DNA from: Nansenia antarctica
Taxonomy: Eukaryota; Chordata; Actinopteri; Argentiniformes; Microstomatidae
Length of the DNA stretch: 64,000 bases
Direction: 5' to 3'
Assembly (NCBI GenBank): GCA_963989245.1
Contig: CAXDII010000267.1
Coordinates: 1-64,000 of the forward strand
Under the pieces are notes generated by a model. The model worked only from the letters and a program-made list of their open reading frames with translations. It did not search any database and was not told where the DNA came from. The position numbers were made by a program, and so were the translations under genes. Positions within the stretch are counted from its first letter, which is position 1; every line of letters begins with the position of its first letter. Of the stretch, positions 21,644 to 33,548 are shown one piece after another.

Positions 21644-21936
21644 TTAAGGCAACAAAGGAGTGGCTCAAGAAGAAGCACATTAAGGTCATGGAGTGGCCTA
21701 GTCAGTCTCTGGACCTTAATCCCAAAGAAAATCTGTGGAGGGAGCTGAAGCTTCGAGTTGCCAAGAGACAACCTCCAAACCTTAAGGATTTGGAGAGGAT
21801 CTGCAAAGAGGAGTGGACCAACATCCTTCCTGGGATCTGCGCAAACTTAGTGACCAACTACAAGAAACGTCTGACCGCTGTGCTGCCAACAAGGGTTTCT
21901 CCTCCAAGTACTGAGTCATGTTTTGCTAGGGGGTGA
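21644..21936 (+). pseudogene. Tc1 transposase C-terminus
   Basis: ATKEWLKKKHIKVMEWPSQS, then LDLNPKENLWRELK, where the glutamate in NPKENLW is the third catalytic residue of the DDE triad, to a stop at 21936. The N-terminal HTH region survives only as a few codons at 17622-17650 (MGKTKELS), and the central catalytic aspartates are lost. About 250 residues are missing. Confidence 0.88.
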
Positions 21937-22184
21937 AATACGTATTTTATTCAATAAAACACACAAAAAAAATTACAAAATAATATAGTGTGATTTTCTG
22001 GGATTTTTAAAAAGATTCTGTCTCTCACTGTTAAAATGAACCTACCATTAAAATGATAGACTGTTCATTTCTTTGTAAGGGGGTAAACTCACAAAATTAG
22101 CAGGGGATGAAATACTTATTTTCTCCACTGTATAGTAAGGTAAGAACCCTACAGCTAGCTGACCCTCCTAAACACTCCCCTGTC

Positions 22185-22331
22185 TGGTGTCAGAATGGGA
22201 ACACTGCCCTCTGGTGTCAGAATGGGAACACTGCCCTCTGGTGTCAGAATGGGAACACTGCCCTCTGGTGTCAGAATGGGAACACTGCCTCTGGTGTCAG
22301 AATGAGAACACTGCACTCTTGTGTCAGAATG
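22185..22331. repeat. 27-bp minisatellite, about 5.5 copies
   Basis: Tandem TCTGGTGTCAGAATGGGAAC... units with a shortened fourth unit. Confidence 0.92.
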
Positions 22332-22426
22332 GGAAATGGTTTTGACAGAGACGGTCATACCTGGTGTTGAATGGCCCACAGAGGGGCATGAGTATCATGT
22401 TATTTTATTTCTGTGTTGAACAGTTC

Positions 22427-22451
22427 AGCCTGATGAAGAGAAGCAATGATG
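22427..22451 (+). other. Possible terminal exon of the Ig gene
   Basis: After an acceptor-like TTTCTGTGTTGAACAG, the sequence in phase 1 would join Ig exon 2 and read VQPDEEKQ before a stop. The phase fits, but the peptide is short and carries no transmembrane segment. Weak candidate only. Confidence 0.2.
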
Positions 22452-22997
22452 TCATCATGATGTCAGATTTGGATCCCCAGGAGTAACTGTACGTCTAGCA
22501 ACAAGACATGAAGATGTTTTAGCTCAGCTTTAAAGGATTCGAACATCCATTTTGGAACTCCACTTAATTCATTAATCAACTTAACTTAATGGTATACAGT
22601 GATGCTTGAAAGTATGTGAACACCTTGTGAAACTATATATTCTTTTTGGTTTTTACCATGAAATCTTTATTTAGTCAGAACCAGTATTTTTTATCTGACA
22701 TAACATGTTCATATTTACCAATTCCATATATTGGTTTAGAGGAAATCATGTTAACATGCATTACTTTTGAGCAGATTTTTATATTTTAATAAAGGTCAAT
22801 TATTGCAGATGATTTAAATCTGTTTCATTCAATAATGATCAATAATAATTGTCCATGTGTTGATGGTACCCTGCAAAATAGCTTGTTAGTCTACAGGGTT
22901 CATGTGTTTTAACATAGCATGCAAAAGCAGCCAGGGTAGAATACATAACAGTCTCCTGCCTCTCTCTTTACAGTGATGGTAATATCAGTAACTGTCT
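22452..22997. other. Non-coding flank with a transposon-end-like motif
   Basis: TACAGTGATGCTTGAAAGTATGTGAACACC at 22596-22625 resembles a Tc1/mariner-type terminus, with no matching right end. The stretch 22901-22952 recurs inverted at 34083-34134. AT-rich and otherwise featureless. Confidence 0.45.
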
Positions 22998-23504
22998 CTG
23001 ACGACCAGTGTTGCCACAGTTACTTTGAAAAAGTATTCTGATTACTGATTACTGATTACTCCTTTAAAAAGTAATCTAGTTACTTTACTGATTACTTGAT
23101 TTTAAAAGTAACTAAGTTAGATTACTAGTTACTTTTTTAGTTACTATTGGCAGCTGCCTAGGCACCCGACCCCCCCCCCCCCCCGCAACATAAAAATGAA
23201 AACTGGTTTTGCCAAAACTCACTTTATTTTAACAGTAACTTAAATGACATAATTAAACTTTAAACAATAACTTAAAACAACAAAAATAAAGAGTCTTTCT
23301 TTGCCTCACCCAACATAAATACTTGTTTTTAAACAATAAAATAAATATAATCTTTATTTAACACAGTAACTAGCAAGGAGTGGTTTCACAAAACCGAAAA
23401 CCTACCCTGACCATTCAGATATGATCCTAATGTAATCCTAATCCTAAACTGGGTGAGTCTGAGTTTATCAATGAAGAGTGAACTCAGCTGTCAAGACTGG
23501 AAGG

Positions 23505-23641
23505 AGGCCATGAACACGCTATGGAGGCCATGAACACGCTATGGAGGCCATGAACACGCTATGGAGGCCATGAACACGCTATGGAGGCCATGAACACGCT
23601 ATGGAGGCCATGAACACGCTATGGAGGCCATGAACACACTA
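23505..23641. repeat. 20-bp minisatellite, about 7 copies
   Basis: Tandem ATGGAGGCCATGAACACGCT units directly abutting the transposase stop codon. Confidence 0.95.
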
Positions 23642-25751
23642 TGAGTGAAACAGTGGAAAGGGGCGAGTAAACCAGTGGTTGTATCTCATTAACAGAAGCT
23701 TCTCAAACCTCTTGTCAGAAAGTCTGTTCCTTCTAGGCGTGAGCACCAAACCTCCCAGACTAAAGAGCCGCTCTACAGGAGCGCTAGATGGGGTTGGAGT
23801 GTTATACTTCAAGAAAATGTTCTTAATGTTTGGATACTGATTCAGAATCTGAAGCTCATGCCCTGACCTCAAGTAGTCCATGACTTCCTTTTCTGCCGAG
23901 TAGGTCTCCTCTGGCTCCGCCTCAAAAGCAAAAAAGTCCATCTCGCCTTGGTTGGCAGTCGTGGTGGGTACACTGGCAGGGCTCTGTGCTGCAGGAGCAG
24001 TTTTGCGACATTCTGCTGTGAGAAGCTCCTTTACTTGCTCCCTCCTACCTTCATCTCTCAGCCATCGGAGTTTGAATTTTGGACAACTAGCAGCTGCGAG
24101 AAGGGCATCTTTGTTGTCCAGCACACTGGCAAAACGAGTCTGGATAGCCTGAAAGATATAATTTGATATGTTTATTATTATCTAGTTGTAGCCTATAAGG
24201 TCTATTATTTATACCTTTATTTACTAATTATGTATGCAATTAGTTTGTGCAACTGACAACCTACATACTGCAGTATGGTGTGACTCTGCTCCATGTTCAT
24301 GAATAGTGCAATGAAAATGTATTTATTTATCTTTAAGATGGAACAACATAGCATACCTGCACTATGGCATCTGGAAGGCCTGCAGTCATCTTGGATAGGG
24401 TGTCTTTCACAGCAAGGGTCTTCTGCATCAGGACTTCAAGTGTGGGCAGTAAAGTCCCATACGGACAGTCACCTTGTAGGATATCCAGTGCTATAGTTAG
24501 AGGCTTCATGACGGTACAGTACTCATGCAGGTACTGGTACTCCTGGTCTTTGAAGCACTTCACTCCCAGCTTGTTGCACAGAGTAGTCAGCTCATTCATG
24601 GGGATTTCTGCGATTCTCTTTATGGCTTCGTAAAAGGAATTCCACCTTGTGGATGTCGGTACCAGGAGCTTTCTTTTGTTAACCTCCTCCACCGTTTCTG
24701 ACGCAACGGTAGATCGGCTTGCTTTCGTCCAGAGAGCTGTGCATTTTGCTGTGCTGCTCCTATACACAGCCTTGCTCTCTGGTTTGGAAGTGATGTACTT
24801 CTCCACATCACTTGTAGAAATAAGGTTGAGGGTATGTGAAGCACACCTTTGGTGCGGGGGAAGAATCAGCTGGCCATCACTATCATCCTCAGCTGATAGG
24901 ATTTCTGACACATCTAAAAAAGTGACATCATCCGTGGCCTCCTCCACCGTCTCATCATCGGACTCTGTGACAGCAGGCTGATAGACTTGAAATGCCTTGA
25001 CAAAGTTAGATCCATTATCTGTCACTGTTGCTACTACTTTGTTGATTAGTCCATATGAAGAGTGAATGTTTTCGATTTCTGCACCAATAACATCATACGT
25101 GTGTCTACCGCGGATTCTCCTACACGCCAATGCAGCCTTGTTGCGGTCTAATGTGGATCTACTAATCCAGTGGAGCGTTACTCCCATATAGCTCCTATTG
25201 TTAGCTGTCCAAATGTCCGCTGTAGTTGACACATAGTCGACCTCCTTCAGCGCAGCCTTCAGATGTTTTTCCATCTCTGCATACTCCTTCTCCAAGTACG
25301 AAGAAAAAGATGTTCTGTGAGGTAGCTCGGCATTGGTAGTAGTGGGGATCTTGTTAATGATGGCACGGAAAGAGGGCGAGTCAACTGTGTTTATGGGCAG
25401 CATTTCCTCTACAACATACCGCCCGACCAATTTATTCAACTCTCCCACACTTACAGGTTGTGATTTTGTAGGCCTACTGACGTCCAGCTTTTGTTGCTTG
25501 AGCGGTGTGGGACCTCCCGCAGAAGTCGAGGCCGCGGTCTCTGGGACTTTCTCCGTGAGCTTGACTGTGCTGTGCTGAGATTCCAAATGTTTCTTTAAAT
25601 TTGATGTTGTGGTTTTACCACAGGACAATATTTTCTTGCCAGCACAGAGTGTACAACGAACATTTATGTTCTTGTCATCCTTTGCTGACACAAACTCAAA
25701 ATAATCCCTATATTTCCAGCTATTTAACGCATATCTCTGTTCTCGCTCCAT
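23639..25751 (-). CDS. hAT transposase (ZBED-like), two exons, open
   Basis: Exon 1 is 25751-24357 (465 codons), exon 2 is 24148-23639 (170 codons with stop). The 208-bp intron has a GTATGC donor and a TATCTTTCAG acceptor, in phase 0. The predicted product is 634 residues, a usual hAT length. Residues about 10-70 form a BED zinc finger (VRCTLCAGK...LKKHLESQH). The RNase H-like core includes DYVSTTADIWT (first catalytic Asp) and ATVTDNGSNFVKAF (second), then CASHTLNLI. Exon 2 carries the hATC dimerisation domain, with PSSAPVERLFSLGGLVLTPRRN. No stop or frameshift is visible. It could equally be called a zinc finger BED domain protein, but the flanking TIRs show it is a transposon gene. Confidence 0.9.
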
Positions 25752-25799
25752 TGTGTAGGCTATACGCTTCTGTTTACACTGTGCAATCAGCGTGGTGAT

Positions 25800-26406
25800 T
25801 AGTGCTGTCCCAAACGACTATTTTTCTAACGATTAATCTAGCGATTATTTTATCGATTATTCGATTAGTCTAACGACTAATTTATCGATAAGTCTAACGA
25901 TAATTTTTGTACTGTAAAAAAAAAAAAAAAAAAAACGTATTTGTCTCCACCTCACTGCTATGTTTAGCCAACTTGAATGCCAACATGGCCATTTAGAAGT
26001 CTGTCCATCACCACAACACATAGCTAGCTAACGTTACTCTCGCTGCTATGTTATGATTAGCTAAATTGATGCTAACGTAGCATGCGAGCTACGAGCTAGA
26101 TAACGTACAGTAGGTGCTCGCACCACAATGACAATAGGCTACCGTAGCTAGCCAGCTACATAGCTAACGTTACTAACACCAGAAGACAAGACATACGAAC
26201 TGTGGTGAGCTACATTGCTTGTGTAACATTAGCTAGTAGCTATCCATTTTTCACTCATACACTTAATTGTCTCGCCTGGTAAAATAAAGGTTTAAAAAAA
26301 AAAAACGCCATTTTGTTTTTTTACGACTAACCGACGCATATTACGCTAACCGACGTATTGACGTAGTCGATGACGTCGACGACGTCGAATAATCGTAACA
26401 GCCCTA
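25800..26406. mobile_element. Non-autonomous hAT nested in the larger hAT
   Basis: A 607-bp element with ends TAGTGCTGTCCC and ...AACAGCCCTA and a perfect 8-bp duplication GTGGTGAT (25792-25799 and 26407-26414). The ends are rich in CGATTA/GACGTCGAC motifs. Part of its interior (about 26175-26260) matches 31550-31620 inside another hAT, so the two families share internal sequence. Confidence 0.93.
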
Positions 26407-26798
26407 GTGGTGATACACGTGAGCGATTCTGCTGCACCTCGTGTTGAAAACGTGATCACTGACGTCACTCCCCAAGACGCGAGAAAAGCAATAAATGTTT
26501 GTTTACTATCGAACATTACAAAGAAATACTGCATTTAGCCTAAGTTATGAGGTAGTAACGCAATAGTAATGCACAGTCACTTGAATAAGTAACTTTAATC
26601 CGATTACTGATTTGGAAATAGTATCGCGATAGAATACTCGTTACTGGGAAAAGTAATCAGATTAGAGTAACACGTTACTTAGTATCGCGTTACCGGCATC
26701 ACTGCTGACGACTAGAGGGCGACACCTCCACCTCTATGAGTAGTGCTGGAGCATTGATCTCATCACCAGTATCCACACAGATGCATCTGATAACATGA

Positions 26799-27126
26799 CA
26801 GTGATGGTAGTACCAGTCATGAACAGTAGGGGGTGGCATCACGACAGTGATGGTAGTACCAGTCATGAACAATAGGGGGTGGCATCACAACAGTGATGGT
26901 AGTACCAGTCATGAACAGTAGGGGGTGGCATCATGACAGTGATGGTAGTACCAGTCATGAACAGTAGGGGGTGGCATCATGACAGTGATGGTAGTACCAG
27001 TCATGAACAGTAGGGGGTGGCATCACAACAGTGATGGTAGTACCAGTCATGAACAGTAGGGTGTGGCATCACAACAGTGATGGTAGTACCAGTCATGAAC
27101 AGTAGGGGGTGGCATCATGACAGTGA
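26799..27126. repeat. 46-bp minisatellite, about 7 copies
   Basis: Tandem CAGTGATGGTAGTACCAGTC units with CACGA/CACAA/CATGA variants at the end of each unit. Confidence 0.95.
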
Positions 27127-27548
27127 TCCATCTACCACCGCTAGTGCTACCGCTACCGCTAACCCCCCTTGTACCCTAGCCTCTCTCTCCCATCCTTGTG
27201 ATGCTGCTGTGCTGTCCTCACTACTAAGCTAAGGATATTGCACAGATAGAAGTGTGAAAATGTGCTTTAACAACAAAGTCAAGAAACAAACATCCTCTCT
27301 TTGACTATTGTGATTCATTTTATTTTTTGGTTTAAGTCTGCCAGGCGCAGAATAGAAAGTGGTCAAATCGGTCGTCAAACTATTTCTGACCTACAAGTCA
27401 GATTTGCTGGAGTTTTCTTCAAACATTTTTGAAGTGGCCAATCAATATTTTTTCAAACAGTTTTACGATAATTAAATATGTATATTTGATCAGCAAAAGA
27501 AGCTACTTTTAGTTTGACTTCTTCCGGCTAGGGGGAGGGGGCGAATTT
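27127..27548. other. Unassigned non-coding sequence
   Basis: No reading frame, transposon end or repeat recognised, apart from short AT-rich runs. Confidence 0.4.
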
Positions 27549-27983
27549 GGGCCAATCCCAATTCACCCCTATGACTTCGTTTTCACCCCTATGGCTTGAT
27601 TTGCGCGTTCACGTTTAGGGGGAGGGCTGTCCCAATTCATATTTCATCGAGCCATGGCTTCATTTCAAGGGCTAACTATGACTTCGTTTCGAGCGATTCC
27701 AGGACCAGACTAGCTTTGAAGCCGTAGGGGTACGCTAGCCCTTGAGTCCAGGATGCATTGCGAATCATCTACAGAAATCTTATGTTGCTCTATTCAATGC
27801 GGAAATGTCATTTTACTTTCTCTGTAATTACTTATTAATAAAGATTTGAAAAATGATGATAACCATTTTATTATCTTAGTTTAATGTCATTACAATGCAT
27901 TGTAGACCTTTTATTTATAACAAGCATAACCAAAAAATCGCTTTTATGTCGGTGCTGTGTCTAATTTTATAATTAATAATTTT

Positions 27984-28162
27984 GCCATTTAGCAGACGCT
28001 TTTATCCAAAGCGACTTACAATTACGAATTACAGGGACATTCCCCCTGGAGTAACTGAGGGCTAAGTGCCTTACCCAAGGGCACACTAGTAGTGGTGTGG
28101 CTTCAGGCGGGATTTGAACTCACAACCTTCCGATCCCAAGTCCAACTCACTATCCACTAGAC
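27984..28162 (-). mobile_element. tRNA-derived SINE, 3' two-thirds (antisense)
   Basis: On the minus strand it has a B-box-like GAGTTCAAATCCC, a central body, and the fish SINE/LINE tail GCGTCTGCTAAATGGC. It is interrupted by a hAT at 28163; its 5' end continues at 31285-31320. A further copy is at 49571-49757. Confidence 0.82.
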
Positions 28163-30457
28163 CAGTGGTTCCCAACCGGGGGTACGCGGACCCCTAGGGG
28201 TACGTGAGGGGATTGCAGGGGGTACGTGGAAAGATTTGGAATTATAATTTATTTCCCTTTCCAAAAAAATAATTAAATATAGTCGTTTCATAAACCTGTT
28301 GTTAAAATGATACGATGCAACTTAAGTTCCTCCCCGACAGGTGATGACTGTAACACAAGTGGTAGTCATGTCACATTTAAATCACGTTCACGATAATTTT
28401 CGCGCGATAGTCAGCTAGGCCTGTCAGTATACCGCAAAGATGGACAGATGGTTAAAACGACCAGCTACAGTAACGGTCAGATCAGACGGTCAGATCAGAG
28501 GCAGATCAGACGGTTAGATCAGAGGCAGATCAGACGGTTAGATCAGGGAAAAAAAGAAGGAAAAAAAGGACCCCGCTATTATTTGGTAACATATGTTTTG
28601 TGGGGATTTACATGTACATCGGCTGATCCACCACAGCCACAGTGCTTTTTCTGCGGCGAAGTCCTGGCTAATAATTCAATGAAGCCATCCCATTTACAGC
28701 GACACCAGAGCACCAAACACCTAGCAACTGTTGGTAAAACTGACGACTTTTTCAAGCGAAAACTGTCAGAGTTCAAGTCAAGTCAGAAGAAAGCGGCAAG
28801 TGTGTCAAGCAAAGCACTGGAGGCATCCTATGCTGTTTCATTACTGGTGGCTAAGTAAAAAAAAAAACATTAAATCGCCGAAGATCTGATTTTGCCTGCC
28901 GCTATGATTTTGGCTAAAACTATGCTGGACAACAAAGCAGCTGACGCGCTCAAGTTGGTACCGTCCGTCTCCCGTCGGATTGATGATATGTCCATAAATA
29001 TTGTCGGACAAGTGGTGGATAAAATGAAGCAAGCAGGTCAGTTCGCTTTGCAATTAGATGAAATGACCGACGTTAGTGGGGAGGCTCAGCTGCTGGCTTT
29101 TGTGCGTTATAAAGAAGAGTCGGACATAAATGAGCATATCTTGTTTTGCAAGACGCTGCCAGGAAAGACAACTGGCGAGGGAATATTTCTGATTATTGAC
29201 AGCTTCTTCAAAGACAACGATCTGGAGTGGAAATGCTGCAGTCACATCTGTATCGATGGAGCGGCAGCAATGACGGGTAAGGTGCGTGGGCTGCTTGGGC
29301 GTGTGATGAAGGTGAACCCCCAAATTAAGTGGATATACTGTATTATTCACCGGGAGGCACTCGCCAGCAAAAAGATGAGCCCCGAGTTAAGTGCAGTTAT
29401 GGACGACGCAGTTAAGGTGATTAACTTCATTCAGACCCGGCCAATGAACCACAGACTGTTTCAAACTCTTTGTCATGGCAGCGGGTCAGAGCATGAGCAG
29501 CTACTGCTTCACACAGACGTTCGCTGGCTGTCTCGTGGCAAAACGCTGCTGCGGCTCTATGAATTGCGCATCGAGGTGTTTGCTTTCCTGACAGAAAACG
29601 ACCACCCTCTTGCAGCCCTGTTTGAGAATGCAGTGTGGGTTGCGCAGCTGGCATATCTTGCTGATGTCTTCACTAAGCTGAATGAGCTCAACCTTTCACT
29701 TCAGGGTAAGTACTCACACATCCTTAACATGTATGACAAAGTGAATGGATTTATAAAGAAGGTTACATTATGGGAGAGGAAATGTAAGGATGGAGATGTG
29801 AGCTGTTTCCCACTGCTTGATGGCCATCTCGCCACCACTGATGCTGACAGAGGTCCTGTGGTGAAAATAGTTAAAGCACATCTGTCCAAACTTGACACTG
29901 ACTTCAACCAGTACTTTCATAACATTGAAACAAAGTCAGAAAAACTGGACTGGGTGAAGAACCCATTCAGAGTGAATGACAGGAGCAGCAGCAGCCTTCC
30001 TGCAAGCCTGCAGGAAAATCTGATGGACATGTCCTCTGATCGTGGGTTGAAGATGGCACATGCTGACAAGTCATTGACAGAGTTTTGGTGTGATGTTGGA
30101 AAGGAATATCCAGTGCTGGGAAAGTGTGCATTGAATGAACTTTTGCCTTTTGGATCTACATATATGTGTGAAGTGACCTTCTCAGCTTTGACCCACATCA
30201 AAACCAAGCCAAGGAACAGACTGAGTGTGGAGAGCAGCCTGGTGACTGCTGTTGCCACACTGCCTCCAGAACTGTCAAAGCTTATGAAAGAGAAGCAACC
30301 TCAAGTGTCTCATTAAAGCTCAACTGATGAAAAAAAGAATTGCAACTGCTACTGGGTGAGTCAGAATATTTTTCACAATGGTGTAAATATCTATGTATTA
30401 AAGGGGAGTGGTTCAAATGATTTTCATTAATAATCAGTAGAGTTAGATAAGAAGTTT

Positions 30458-30492
<35 letters not shown>

Positions 30493-30633
30493 TGTGTGTG
30501 GATGGTTGGGGTTGTGGGGGTGGCTGTATTGCAAGTGCAACTGACACTTGTGATGATATTCTGGTTCAATTAGCTCTTGTCCCTGAGAGGGAATTTGTGA
30601 TAATCATAATGTCTTGAATGTGTTCTCTCTCTC

Positions 30634-30674
<41 letters not shown>

Positions 30675-31276
30675 TAAGTTTTATCCTGTCTCATCTTGTC
30701 TGTTTCCTCTCCCCATCAGTCAAGACTCTGGGATGAGAAAAGGATGACATCACCGCACCTCAGACAGAAGCCAAAGAGGAGCAGGAGAAAGGGAAAAGAA
30801 ACAGATATCAAATCAAATTCATTATTATTTATATTCTATTTTCAGTGAGTGTGTGGGCATGTAGGTGTACACTGTTTTTTTCCCTGATTGAAGTGGTAAC
30901 AATTAACCATTGAGGTGGCCAGGTGGCACATGTATTGGCCAATTAGCTCATGTAGTCTAATTTTGAATGGCAATGTTTTGAAATGGCAAACATGTGACTT
31001 TATGTCAGATTGTTGTGTGCAGAAAACCGTGTTCAGTGCATTTAAAAAGTGCCATTTTGAATAGCAAAATGTGTGTAAAGCAGAAAATGTGTTTAGAGTT
31101 TTGGAGACATGAGAAGAGGTTTTGCTCTCTGTGTGTCAGTAATAAATGTTATATTTGCAAGTTAGAGTTTAATTGAAATTTTTGGGAAATAATCAACACG
31201 CATGAGTGAGGGGGTACTTCTGGCATGGCAAAACAGCTCAAGGGGTACACAAGACAAAAAAGGTTGGGAACCACTG
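28163..31276 (+). mobile_element. hAT transposon (CAGTGGTTCCCAACC family)
   Basis: Ends CAGTGGTTCCCAACCGGGGG and ...GGTTGGGAACCACTG, with a perfect 8-bp duplication CACTAGAC (28155-28162 and 31277-31284), placed inside the tRNA-like part of a SINE. Two GT microsatellites (about 30461-30500 and 30640-30675) lie in its 3' region. Confidence 0.95.
28448..30316 (+). pseudogene. hAT transposase (SCAND3/ZBED5-like), broken early
   Basis: A family start (MDRWLKR) appears at 28440 in a different frame, followed by a tandem CAGATCAGACGGT expansion that disturbs the N-terminus. The open frame from 28448 holds the BED finger (PQPQCFFCGEVLANNSMKPS, then HLQRHQSTKH). An A11 run at 28857 ends it with a frameshift. 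A 474-codon frame (28892-30316) then gives the catalytic region (QLDEMTDVS; HICIDGAAAMTGK), HREALASKK, and the hATC end FGSTYMCEVTFSALTHIKTK to a natural stop. Few lesions, so inactivation is fairly recent. Confidence 0.88.
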
Positions 31277-31284
31277 CACTAGAC

Positions 31285-31320
31285 CACCACTACCCCCCGT
31301 CTAACGTTACAGTAACGCAA
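31285..31320 (-). mobile_element. 5' end of the split SINE
   Basis: Continues the SINE from 28162 across the hAT. Its reverse strand reads GGGGGTAGTGGTG, typical of the element's start. Confidence 0.7.
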
Positions 31321-31381
31321 CGCTGCATGACAGTCGAGCATTTCAGAGATGTACAATCATAAATCAATTATTACCTGTGGC

Positions 31382-32463
31382 CAGTGGCGACTGGTGTTAA
31401 ACATTTTGGGTGGGGCACACAGTGTTTGCGGGGGGGTCCTCTTTCGCGCGCACAAATTTTTTTTGCGTGCACGCGCACGTTTACCCGTACCTCCGCCGTT
31501 CTGTTCGTGGTGATTTTAGAGGCAATAGATTTTTTTTTTTATATTATTACTAACACCAGAAGACAAGACATACAAACTGTGGTGAGCTACATTGCTTGTG
31601 TAACATTAGCTAGTAGCTAATAAAGGCATTACTTACACCACATCCAGTTAGCCAACTCCGTTTCTCATAAACCGTGGCAGTGAACGCCCGGTTGTAAACT
31701 CGTCCCCGATCTCTTGCTTGTTGTTTTATTTGCAAATCGGGTCGTTCCGGTCCAAGCTCTTTAATCCGTTTCTGTTGTTGAATTGAACGCCTTGAAAACG
31801 GGTTTTCTTTAAGCGAGACAACCGAATTGTCTTTTAGTTCAGAAGCACTTCTCCCAGTAGGACATGCAGCAGACTCCATTGTTTCACTCTCAAAGTGAGG
31901 CGCCAAAGTCACGTAACAGTAATGAGGTCTACAATTGGCTATGGGGAGTTGCCTCCCCTTCCTCCATCTGGGTGATCAATTGGCTATGGCGGAGATCCCT
32001 CCCCCTCCATCCGGATATGATCCTTACATTGTAAACAACTAGCTGCGGTCCAGCTGCGGACAGCAAATCTATCACTCGGAAGCTCGATGGACCAATGCAT
32101 TGTCTGCAATACAACCAGACATTCAGGACGCACATTTTTGCGCCCAGGCCAAGAAATAGACACAGCCAATTGGAGCGCTGCTACAGCTCACTTGTAAGCG
32201 AAAAGTATTTGCAGTGCCATAGACATGCATTGACCGGCGTCCCGACTCCTCCCCTATGTATTTTAACAGTGAATTTTACACACACAGATAAAATGTTTAT
32301 TGTATTGGAGGATTTTTAATGAATGCTGATAGGCGCCGACAGAATATCAGCCGCATTTTGTGAATAAACAATGTTTATTTAAAAAAATAACTTTTACAAA
32401 TCGCAACTAGGAAGTGAAGGTGGGGGCGGCGCCCCAGCGCCCTCTATCGGCCAGCCGCCACTG
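31382..32463 (-). mobile_element. Non-autonomous hAT (CAGTGGCGGCTGG family)
   Basis: 1082 bp, ends CAGTGGCGACTGG and ...CCAGCCGCCACTG, perfect 8-bp duplication CCTGTGGC (31374-31381 and 32464-32471). Its right part matches the hAT remnant at 18480-18850 in inverted orientation. No transposase remains. Confidence 0.93.
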
Positions 32464-32471
32464 CCTGTGGC

Positions 32472-33548
32472 GTTTGACAGCGGATGATGGCAGGTACACA
32501 TATGTAAAGTTATCTATCAAATGTTAGTTTAATGTCATTACAATGCATTATAGACCTTTTCTTTATAACAAGCAAAACAAAAAATCGCTGTTATGCCTGA
32601 TCACTTCCATTAGACTACCGGAGCACTCATATCTGCGCGTTAGTCACAGGCTGACAGTCACCCCTGTTCCTCTGCCCCGGCAACTGACCCATAGAAATGT
32701 GCGCGATTAACATTTCAGAGATGTACAATCATGAAATAAATTGTGGTGTTTGACAGCGGATGATGGTAGACATATTTAATGTAAAGTTATCTATCTAAAG
32801 TTTTCTATCCACAGGCTGATATGTGCATGATAGGCGCGAATCCCCCCCCTTGGTGGTATAAATTGTATTGCGGCATACCAAAACAACTCGCAATCTAATC
32901 CGAGCAGTTGTTATTATGTAAAATTATTGATGGATGTGACATTTTTGATAGAGGGCAGTGAGCGGGAGACTCATCAAGGACATGTAGTTAATTAATGCAG
33001 TGGACAGCGGCTGTTTCTCCAGCGTTCCTGTCACTTCGGATTTCGGAACGTCATAAAATGTAATATGTAAGTCATGCATTTTTCCATGTTTCCCATTGGT
33101 GGTATATGACGCCGTAAATTTAACTAAAGTTCAGCCGCGAAGTTGTTGCACTGTTGTCCTAAATCAGTGCAGACTGGCAGGGTAGGAGCACAGGTTTCAT
33201 ACAGGTTAGAGCGCCGTTATTCTGTCATGGTCTGATAATGAAGCATTGTTCTTTTTTATTTGATGACTTGTTTGATTGATTGATAGCGTAAAAGTGAAGT
33301 TGTGAATGAGTCGCGAGCGTCAATGCTTTTCTACGATACTCCTGATGACGTATCAGTCTTGAAGGGTTGTCCCTCTTCCATGATTTCTCAGGTGTGTTGA
33401 TAATAAACGAAAAAAGATGCTTATAGCACACGCAACAGAAATAAACACAGCTGAAGAAGGCATTGGAGATGTGAGAATTCGCCAGCAACATAACGCGTCA
33501 CCCGTACCGCGTCTATTTAAACCACTGCTGATGACGTATCCGTCGTGA
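32472..33548. other. Unassigned interior of the foldback element
   Basis: Includes a direct duplicate of the hAT target region: TTTCAGAGATGTACAATCAT occurs at 31340 and 32715, each followed by GTTTGACAGCGGATGATGG-type sequence once the hAT is ignored. No gene seen. Confidence 0.5.

Larger units (their letters stand above)
17285..22132 (+). mobile_element. Tc1-like transposon, gutted by later insertions
   Basis: Ends TACAGTGGGGAAGTTTACCC and a matching inverted end closing with TTTCTCCACTGTA, flanked by TA (17283-17284 and 22133-22134). The transposase start codon region is at 17622 and its C-terminus at 21644-21936. The middle has been replaced by a MITE (17651-18479), a hAT remnant (18480-19130), a Rex1 LINE (19131-21270) and a hAT end (21590-21642). 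Confidence 0.88.
23006..26704 (-). mobile_element. Autonomous hAT transposon with intact gene
   Basis: Ends CAGTGTTGCC... and ...GGCATCACTG, with a perfect 8-bp target duplication CTGACGAC (22998-23005 and 26705-26712). Sub-terminal regions carry repeated GATTACTGATTACT/AAAGTAACT motifs that may be transposase-binding repeats. It encodes a two-exon transposase on the minus strand, contains a 20-bp minisatellite in its 3' region, and is hit by a smaller hAT at 25800-26406 in its 5' region. Confidence 0.95.
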
